Shown here: positions 6,937 through 10,805 of the stretch, one piece after another
Numbering within the stretch: the stretch's first letter is position 1
Layout: the number at the start of each line of letters is the position of its first letter
DNA from: JBBDYG01 sp040901765
GTDB lineage: Bacteria; Planctomycetota; Planctomycetia; Pirellulales; Lacipirellulaceae
Direction of reading: 5' to 3'
DNA: 10,805 nucleotides
NCBI GenBank assembly: GCA_040901765.1
Contig: JBBDYG010000126.1
Span: forward strand, 1 to 10,805
Translations under genes and position numbers: made by a program
Notes under the pieces: model-generated
The model's input: the letters and a program-made list of their open reading frames with translations, nothing else
What the model was told of the DNA's origin: nothing
Databases searched by the model: none

Positions 6937-7279
6937 TTACGGATAATTGTTCGGGTCTTCGACCAGCAATCCTTCGGCGCGGGCCGCCGCGTTGAGTTTG
7001 AGATCGGCGGAAACAACGGCGACCGGCGGATGTGCTGAAGCAAGTTGTACAGTGATAAGCGTCAAGGCGGCGGCGAGTTGAACGGCGTCGTAGGCGCGCA
7101 GCCCATGGACTTCGACTGCTCGGACTGCCGCTACGAGCAGGGGAGCGTCATTTTCGATAACTTGGAATTGTTGCCGTAGGTCTTGGCGAAACTTGAAAAG
7201 AGCCGCTGCAGCTTCCGCAGCCGGTCTCGGCAACGTAAAATTTGACAAGTCCACTGGAGTCGAAGAAAAAAACGGCCAA
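6937..7279 (-). pseudogene. PIN-domain (VapC-type) toxin with internal deletion and frameshift
   Basis: Two pieces of one PIN ribonuclease toxin lie in different frames. The N-terminus starts at a TTG directly after the antitoxin stop and reads like a PIN start: FFFDSSGLVKFYVAETG with the first active-site Asp at residue 7, to about 7220. The C-terminal half begins near 7225-7200 in the +1 frame, with ALFKFRQDL, LRAYDAVQLAAAL (Asp of the active site), VVSADLKLN and ending EDPNNYP. Compared with the usual 140-150 residues, about 40 codons are missing, including the central Glu region; the deletion also leaves one extra base modulo three. The encoded toxin is therefore expected to be inactive. 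An assembly error is possible but less likely. Confidence 0.8.
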
Positions 7280-7567
7280 TTATCTTCGTTCCTCAATGAT
7301 GGTCTCCGAAAGTGGTTTCCCACGAATCGTAATGGGTTGGTAGCTAAGAAAGGCTTCTTGTAGCTCTTGCAAGTGGTGCTCCGGCCGCTTGATCTCTTGG
7401 ATGAGTCCTGCTTCAAGGAGCCGTAGCTTAAACTCTTCTTCTGCAGTCGCGTCGTCCCTGATCTGGCGTGGCGGAGTCGCATCCCCGAGCGTGTCGCGCA
7501 CCCGTTGCTGCTGTTCCGGCGGAAGCGCCTTGATCTCCTCAATCAACTCGTCAATTCCCATTGCCAT
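7280..7567 (-). CDS. Small antitoxin-like protein paired with the broken PIN toxin
   Basis: Product of 95 residues, acidic and helical: IDELIEEIKALPPEQQQRVR near the N-terminus, then a Glu-rich middle, and a C-terminal ITIRGKPLSETIIEERR stretch that I associate with antitoxins next to PIN toxins. No clear ribbon-helix-helix or AbrB DNA-binding fold is visible. The ATG at 7567 has GGAG nine bases upstream; the frame opens upstream to 7609 but without a ribosome-binding site. Stop TAA abuts the toxin TTG. The gene looks intact although its partner is wrecked, so it is now an orphan antitoxin. It could instead be an unrelated small regulator, but the tail and the neighbour argue for the pair. 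Confidence 0.72.
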   Translation of the reverse strand: MAMGIDELIEEIKALPPEQQQRVRDTLGDATPPRQIRDDATAEEEFKLRLLEAGLIQEIKRPEHHLQELQEAFLSYQPITIRGKPLSETIIEERR

Positions 7568-7576
7568 CGAGTATTT

Positions 7577-7580
7577 CTCC
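7577..7580 (-). promoter_or_regulatory. Shine-Dalgarno sequence of the antitoxin gene
   Basis: GGAG on the minus strand nine bases before the ATG at 7567; it selects this start over the open frame extending to 7609. Confidence 0.6.
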
Positions 7581-7612
7581 GCGCTGGCCTGAATAGCGTT
7601 CAGCGACAACTC

Positions 7613-7618
7613 ATTATA
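7613..7618 (-). promoter_or_regulatory. Candidate -10 box of the toxin-antitoxin operon
   Basis: A perfect TATAAT on the minus strand, 45 bases upstream of the antitoxin ATG, set in GC-rich DNA. The -35 region 17 bases upstream (CCTTCC) is a poor match, so a regulator or an alternative sigma factor may be needed. Confidence 0.4.
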
Positions 7619-7656
7619 CCGCCGGGCAGGCCGGGGGAAGGGAACGCATCAAGCTC

Positions 7657-7686
7657 GATTATCGCATTCACCAACGTCCGATAATC
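7657..7686. repeat. 8-bp inverted repeat upstream of the antitoxin gene
   Basis: GATTATCG at 7657-7664 and CGATAATC at 7679-7686 are perfect reverse complements around 14 bases. It lies upstream of the candidate antitoxin -10 box and downstream of the cvpA-like gene. It could be an operator or a weak cvpA terminator; there is no T-run. Two copies of GGACCGAA (7704-7711, 7765-7772) lie nearby. The spacer 7610-7790 otherwise shows no gene. Confidence 0.35.
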
Positions 7687-7790
7687 ACTGTTATGTTCGT
7701 TTTGGACCGAATATCATTGGGATTCTCAGCACCTCGCGGCGTTCGCTTTTCGCCAACGTGATTCGGACCGAACGGTGAGCCTTCAAGGTT

Positions 7791-8492
7791 TCAATACCTT
7801 CCCCCGGACACCGGCTGCGCCGGCGTCGCTGGTTGCGCCGGTGTCGAAGTCGGCTGCGGCCAAGCGGTCGGTTGTCCGTTCCACGGGTTTGGAATCGCCG
7901 TCGGCCAGGCGGTCCCTCCGCCAGCGGACGAACCAGGCCAGAGCGGGATCTGCGGTCCGGAATTCGCCGGCTGCTGGTTCGGGTCGATTCGCTCCTCAAT
8001 CTTCTGCAAGTAAGGGCCGATGACTTGGTGAATCTCCGGCGGGACAATGGCTTCCGTGCGGTCGAGCAGCACAACGATATAATGGCCGGCCCGGGAACCG
8101 ACAATCGCTTCCTTCTGGGCCGGCGGCATCAGTGTCATCGCAAAGAAGGTGATTCCAATGCAAACGAGCACGCCCTTGGCAAAGCCCATCAGCGCGCCCA
8201 TCTGATGATCGAACGCATTGAATTTCACGCGGTCGATGGCGCCCGACACGACACGAAACAATCCCCAAATAACAAACGAACTGCCGATGTAGATCGCGAG
8301 CATCGCCACAAACCGATTGAACGGGGCGCTGTCGCCGAAAACTGGCGCGATCTGCGGACTGAATTTGAGTGAGATGAAATAACTGGCCACCAGCGACGCC
8401 AACGAGGCCACTTGCCAGGCCAGGCCTTTCCAAAATCCAAACATCGTCGTCGCGACCAGCACCAGGATCATTAAGAGGTCGTAGGTTTGCAT
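7791..8492 (-). CDS. CvpA-family membrane protein with Pro-rich tail
   Basis: The 233-residue product has a CvpA-type N-terminal membrane domain with about four hydrophobic segments (roughly 5-22, 28-43, 62-84 and 100-121), including FGFWKGLAWQ (18-27) and FNAFDHQMGALMGFAKG (91-107), typical of the family. CvpA was first linked to colicin V production in E. coli; its homologues are broadly conserved inner-membrane proteins of uncertain mechanism. Residues about 169-233 form a Pro/Gln/Trp/Ala-rich, probably disordered tail, likely cytoplasmic or periplasmic depending on topology. The ATG has no Shine-Dalgarno sequence and is preceded by a heptad array. The gene is divergent from the hydrolase gene. 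Confidence 0.85.
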   Translation of the reverse strand: MQTYDLLMILVLVATTMFGFWKGLAWQVASLASLVASYFISLKFSPQIAPVFGDSAPFNRFVAMLAIYIGSSFVIWGLFRVVSGAIDRVKFNAFDHQMGALMGFAKGVLVCIGITFFAMTLMPPAQKEAIVGSRAGHYIVVLLDRTEAIVPPEIHQVIGPYLQKIEERIDPNQQPANSGPQIPLWPGSSAGGGTAWPTAIPNPWNGQPTAWPQPTSTPAQPATPAQPVSGGRY

Positions 8493-8500
8493 GGGAGTAA

Positions 8501-8535
8501 GGGCTGTCGGCTATCGGCTGTCAGCTATCGGCCAG
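8501..8535. repeat. Heptad array before the cvpA-like gene
   Basis: Five consecutive 7-base units on the plus strand (GGGCTGT, CGGCTAT, CGGCTGT, CAGCTAT, CGGCCAG). On the minus strand, in the sense of the cvpA-like gene, the array ends eight bases before the ATG at 8492. No complementary partner array is visible. Confidence 0.85.
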
Positions 8536-8561
8536 ACGGGATGATGGAGTGTCGAAATTCT

Positions 8562-8648
8562 CCCTCCCCCTGAGGGGGAAGGCCGGGGTGGGGGCGGACC
8601 TCAAATGATTCATCGCCCCCACCCTAACCCTCCCCCTCAGGGGGAGGG
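8562..8648. repeat. REP/BIME-like inverted repeat pair
   Basis: Two 35-base arms, 8562-8596 and 8614-8648, are reverse complements at 31 of 35 positions around a 17-base loop. Each arm contains its own small palindrome, CCCCCTGAGGGGG in one and CCCCCTCAGGGGG in the other. It sits between divergent genes, so it cannot be a terminator for either. The bipartite form resembles REP/BIME elements; mobility by a RAYT-like transposase elsewhere is inference. Confidence 0.8.
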
Positions 8649-8797
8649 CAACGGAGCGCATGAATGCGGGATTATAGTCGTCGCCCTACTGGGAACGAAG
8701 ATCATTCGCTTTGGAAGCTAGCATCTGCGGCAACGATCTTGGCGGGAACGTAGTTGTTCCTCTACAAGAATGCGGGATTCTTGCCGCAATCAATTTA

Positions 8798-8819
8798 GGA
8801 CGGACTCGCTCGTCCGTCC
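8798..8819. repeat. Hairpin upstream of the hydrolase gene
   Basis: GGACGGAC (8798-8805) and GTCCGTCC (8812-8819) form a perfect 8-bp stem with loop TCGCTC, ending 49 bases before the ATG. No T-run follows. It could be a leader hairpin in the hydrolase mRNA. Confidence 0.6.
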
Positions 8820-8830
8820 AGTATTCTTCA

Positions 8831-8865
8831 CTGCCCTCTGCCTGCTGCCCTCTGCTTACTTCCGC
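8831..8865. repeat. Heptad array before the hydrolase gene
   Basis: Five 7-base units in register (CTGCCCT, CTGCCTG, CTGCCCT, CTGCTTA, CTTCCGC), followed by CTG and the ATG at 8869. The array occupies the place where a Shine-Dalgarno sequence would be; none is present. Confidence 0.85.
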
Positions 8866-8868
8866 CTG

Positions 8869-9816
8869 ATGGCCAACTTTCGCACCCATGTAACGACCAG
8901 CACCTTGCTGGGCTGCGGCTATGCCGCGGCGGGGGCGATGGCCGGCATGCCGGCGGAAACGGCGCTTGTGGCAGGGGGGCTGTGCGGAGTTTCGGGCATG
9001 CTGCCCGACATCGACAGCGATTCCGGCATTCCGCTCCGCGAGTCGATGTGCTTCATGGCCGCCGTAGTTCCGATGCTGCTGGTCGATCGCTTGCAGACCC
9101 TCGGCCTCTCCTACGACGGTCTAGTGCTGTGCGCAGGCGGCATTTACTTGTTCGTGCGGTTCGGCGTGGCAAAGCTCATCGCGCGATTTACGGTGCATCG
9201 CGGAATGTTTCACAGCGTTCCGGCCGCGCTGATTTTTGCTGGCTTGGCATTCATGATGTGCGGCTGTCTGGATCTGCGGCTGCGTTATTTCAAAGCGGGC
9301 GGCGTGTTCCTGGGTTTCATGTCGCATTTGATCCTCGACGAACTCTACAGCGTGGAGTGGAAACGTGGCCGGTGGAATTTGAAAAACTCGTCGGGAACCG
9401 CCGTGAAACTTTGGGGCGACGACGGGTTGGCCAATCTGTCTTGTTACGCGAAGCTGCTGGTAGTTGGCGCGATGATTCTCGGCGAACCCGGCGTGATGAA
9501 TCGACTGGCCACACACAATCCCGAGTTGGCGCAGCGACTTGAACGGTACACCAACCGGCTTGAAGTTCTTCCCGAGGCGATCCGCAACGCGGAGCGGCAG
9601 ATGTGGACGCCTGGCACAGTTCAACCTGGAATGGGGCAATTCGGGATCGAGCCATCTGGAACCGAGCCATCTGGAACGGGGCAGCCCGCGCAAGGTGGGT
9701 TCGCACCCAACCGTTCCGACGGCGCACCCCCTCCGCCACCCGACGCCGCGGCAGCCGCGGGGGACGAAACGGTCTACGACACCGCGCGGCGGTGGTTGGG
9801 ACGGTTTTGGGAGTGA
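8869..9816 (+). CDS. YdjM/DUF457-type membrane-bound metal-dependent hydrolase
   Basis: Product of 315 residues, resembling the LexA-regulated YdjM / DUF457 family of inner-membrane putative metal-dependent hydrolases. Candidate metal ligands are His7 in RTHV, the Asp residues of LPDIDSD (45-51), HRGMFHS (110-116) and HLILDELY (153-160). Four to six hydrophobic segments span about 12-40, 61-75, 84-106, 117-134 and 143-158. The C-terminal third (about 245-305) is low-complexity Gly/Pro/Ala-rich, with a 15-base tandem duplication, and ends in a short amphipathic RRWLGRFWE. The ATG at 8869 is chosen because it begins the family N-terminus; the frame is open to 8770 but only through repeats. Substrate unknown. 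Confidence 0.82.
   Translation: MANFRTHVTTSTLLGCGYAAAGAMAGMPAETALVAGGLCGVSGMLPDIDSDSGIPLRESMCFMAAVVPMLLVDRLQTLGLSYDGLVLCAGGIYLFVRFGVAKLIARFTVHRGMFHSVPAALIFAGLAFMMCGCLDLRLRYFKAGGVFLGFMSHLILDELYSVEWKRGRWNLKNSSGTAVKLWGDDGLANLSCYAKLLVVGAMILGEPGVMNRLATHNPELAQRLERYTNRLEVLPEAIRNAERQMWTPGTVQPGMGQFGIEPSGTEPSGTGQPAQGGFAPNRSDGAPPPPPDAAAAAGDETVYDTARRWLGRFWE
9649..9678 (+). repeat. 15-base tandem duplication in the hydrolase tail
   Basis: Two adjacent copies of GAGCCATCTGGAAC plus one base (C, then G), in frame, encode the repeated peptide EPSGT. Diverged similar sequence lies just upstream. It indicates recent repeat-driven expansion of a disordered linker. Confidence 0.85.
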
Positions 9817-9819
9817 ATT

Positions 9820-9847
9820 GATTTGGGATTTGGGATTTGGGATTGAA
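9820..9847. repeat. Heptad array after the hydrolase stop codon
   Basis: Three GATTTGG units followed by GATTGAA, starting three bases after the stop. Its end shares the 13-mer GGATTGAAAGACG with the end of the left array at the asd/truA junction (1140-1152 and 9840-9852). No complementary partner array is found downstream. Confidence 0.85.
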
Positions 9848-10185
9848 AGACGGGGACGGGGAAGGGAACGGCCTTTTTTGTGGCCGGGTGCGGCCAGAGT
9901 TGTTTCGTTGTTTCGCACGCCCCGAATAACTCTCACTTGTGTTTGCGAATCAATTCGGGTTTCAGCACGGGTGTATTCTTGGCGATAAGGTGTTGAGTGC
10001 CATGTAGTTGCGATTCTTCTCACTGCGCTTTCTCCGAGAATTTCTTGCGCCCATTGTTTCGCAGATGCGCAAAAAGTCGCGCTTGCTTGGCTCCGCAGTG
10101 TGCTTCTCTGCGCGCACCACGAGCGGTGACCGTGGCGCGGGTTGCCAAAGTCGCGAAAGCGCGCACCGCGAACCGGCTACCGAAC

Positions 10186-10206
10186 GCGGAATTCGGAGTG
10201 CGGAGT
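10186..10206. repeat. Short three-unit heptad array
   Basis: GCGGAAT, TCGGAGT and GCGGAGT follow each other without gaps. This is the weakest of the heptad arrays and has no flanking gene. Confidence 0.55.
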
Positions 10207-10277
10207 TCCCTTTCCCGGCGGAGGAGGGCTAGGATGGGCAAGAATGAGGCGGGGGGCGGGTGTGGAATTGCATGGTG

Positions 10278-10317
10278 GGTGTACTTCTGAATCAAGGGAT
10301 TTGTTCAGACGTACACC
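10278..10317. repeat. 13-bp imperfect hairpin in non-coding DNA
   Basis: GGTGTAC (10278-10284) pairs with GTACACC (10311-10317), and TCTGAA (10286-10291) pairs with TTCAGA (10304-10309), with one mismatch between the two stem segments and a 12-base loop. It could be an operator, an RNA hairpin or a remnant transposon end. Confidence 0.65.
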
Positions 10318-10398
10318 ATAGCAGAAGGGTGGCACTTTTTCAAGCACGAAGTTTGCGGAAAGTTGGGGCGGGATTGACCGCAACGCGGAGTCTTCGGC

Positions 10399-10606
10399 GG
10401 GTGGTACTGCTGGTCCGCCACGGCCGGTTAAGGAAACTCGTCCAGCAGTGAAACCCTGGTACCCACTTCGCACGCCTGGGCGAGCCAGCAGTGGCACCGG
10501 GCGCACCACCGGTACGAAGCGAGCGAGGTGGTATGTTGCTGTGACCTTTCCGGGGTCGTGCGAAAAAAATCGCCGCTCGCTCGGCCGGACAAGCCGGACC
10601 GTGGCA
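10399..10606. repeat. Cluster of nested inverted repeats
   Basis: Several arms can pair: ACTGCTGG (10406-10413) with CCAGCAGT (10442-10449), and also with a second CCAGCAGT copy near 10485; CCACGGCCGG (10418-10427) with CCGGACCGTGG (10594-10604, one bulge); 10460-10475 with 10519-10533 imperfectly; and CGAGCGAG (10520-10527) with CTCGCTCG (10576-10583). The pairings compete in part, so the true fold is open. The repeated CCAGCAGTG resembles repeats I associate with planctomycete genomes, without proof. Confidence 0.5.
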
Positions 10607-10683
10607 GTGGGGCTTGGGTCAGCTTACACTTGTAGCCTTGTTGCGAGCGGACTTTCTCAACTTCTTGCCTTTTTTCTGCGCCC

Positions 10684-10805
10684 ATGGCCAAATCCCCCGC
10701 CCCGCCGACCGCACCGCCAGCAATCGTCGCGCTGGTCGAGAAATTCGCCCAGCACCGCGAGACCTATCACCGCACGGGCTACAACGAAACGCAGCTTCGC
10801 CACGA
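10684..10805 (+). CDS. N-terminal fragment of a probable type IIG restriction-modification enzyme
   Basis: Forty codons are visible before the window ends. After a Pro/Ala-rich start (MAKSPAPPTAPP) comes IVALVEKFAQHRETYHR and GYNETQLRHE. The pattern of a short helix followed by a Tyr, then YNETQLR, is typical of the N-terminal endonuclease region of Eco57I/TaqI-like fused restriction-methyltransferase proteins, in which the next residues usually run to a conserved LGWD. The methyltransferase motifs lie outside the window, so the function is inferred. The ATG has no Shine-Dalgarno sequence; a T6 run lies just upstream. The long gap on its left suggests an accessory insertion. Confidence 0.6.
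   Translation, partial: MAKSPAPPTAPPAIVALVEKFAQHRETYHRTGYNETQLRH

Larger units (their letters stand above)
8493..8868. other. Repeat-filled divergent intergenic region, no gene
   Basis: This 376-base spacer between the divergent cvpA-like and hydrolase genes holds, in order, a heptad array (8501-8535), a REP-like inverted pair (8562-8648), two copies of GAATGCGGGATT (8662-8673 and 8768-8779), an 8-bp hairpin (8798-8819) and a second heptad array (8831-8865). TATAGT at 8674-8679 is the only promoter-like hexamer seen on the plus strand. No plausible coding frame was found. Confidence 0.7.
9848..10683. other. 836-base non-coding stretch rich in inverted repeats
   Basis: No frame here looks like a real protein: the open frames have biased, Arg/Pro-rich translations without recognisable motifs. 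The region contains a three-unit heptad (10186-10206), a 13-bp imperfect hairpin (10278-10317), and a cluster of nested inverted repeats between about 10399 and 10606. It may hold a structured RNA, REP-like elements or the remains of a lost gene or mobile element. No tRNA, tmRNA, RNase P or SRP RNA signature was recognised. Confidence 0.55.

Noticed and set aside
7266..7272. T7 run at the toxin start as a phase-variation or slippage site explaining the frame change
   Set aside because: The PIN-like frame continues correctly for about 13 codons after the run, so the shift must lie downstream, near 7225-7200.
6937..7542. A single 201-residue minus-strand protein
   Set aside because: Its first half is out-of-frame antitoxin sequence. 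Only the C-terminal ~90 residues are PIN-like, and the matching N-terminus is in another frame, so a broken toxin explains it better.
8770..8868. N-terminal extension of the hydrolase from 8770
   Set aside because: It covers the hairpin and the heptad array; the family N-terminus with RTHV begins at 8869.
9866..9897. Intrinsic terminator around the T6 run after the hydrolase
   Set aside because: The T-run sits between short GGCC arms, in the loop rather than after a stem, so it is not a convincing terminator on either strand.
9997..10295. Small proteins in the gene-free stretch, on either strand
   Set aside because: Translations are Arg/Ala/Pro-rich without motifs, have no ribosome-binding site, and overlap each other on both strands.
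10177..10691. Minus-strand proteins across 10177-10509 and 10428-10691
   Set aside because: They read through the inverted-repeat cluster and the heptad, show no family resemblance and have no ribosome-binding site.

Overview
This window looks like chromosomal DNA from a planctomycete, most likely near the Pirellulales. That is an inference from the GC-rich coding sequence, the gene set and neighbourhood (asd, truA and a GT4 glycosyltransferase in a row; a small soluble Ser/Thr kinase before accA; a CvpA-like membrane protein divergent from a YdjM-type hydrolase), and the GTG/TTG starts. No rRNA, tRNA, CRISPR array or recognisable transposase gene was found.

Layout. 95-3243 (+): aspartate-semialdehyde dehydrogenase (asd), tRNA pseudouridine synthase A (truA) and a GT4-type glycosyltransferase, probably co-directional. 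3232-4757 (-): a translationally coupled pair, a YndJ-like membrane protein and a DUF1990/UPF0548 protein, meeting the glycosyltransferase tail to tail with a 12-bp overlap. 5001-6920 (+): a compact Ser/Thr protein kinase with a DFN instead of DFG motif, then accA. 6937-7567 (-): a toxin-antitoxin remnant in which a small antitoxin is intact but its PIN-domain toxin has lost its middle and its reading frame. 7791-8492 (-): CvpA-family membrane protein. 8869-9816 (+): YdjM/DUF457-type membrane metal-dependent hydrolase. 9848-10683: no convincing gene, but several inverted repeats. 10684-end (+): the N-terminus of a probable type IIG restriction-modification enzyme, cut by the window edge.

The core genes are housekeeping: asd supplies the lysine/diaminopimelate, threonine and methionine branch, truA modifies tRNA, and accA starts fatty-acid synthesis. 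The right side is more accessory, with toxin-antitoxin decay, REP-like elements and a probable restriction gene.

The most unusual signal lies between the genes. At least eight sites carry short arrays with a 7-base period (one mixes 7 and 8), each with its own sequence. In three gene-to-gene junctions (asd/truA, truA/glycosyltransferase, kinase/accA) a purine-rich array begins at or just after the upstream stop codon, and its reverse complement runs up to the next ATG, so the junction RNA could fold into a long hairpin. Two further genes (cvpA-like and the hydrolase) carry an array just before their ATG. All five genes lack a Shine-Dalgarno sequence, while five genes without such arrays (asd, yndJ-like, DUF1990, kinase, antitoxin) have one. 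This resembles the heptameric STRR repeats of filamentous cyanobacteria in form, but the link to start codons and the complementary pairing are the points worth following up.
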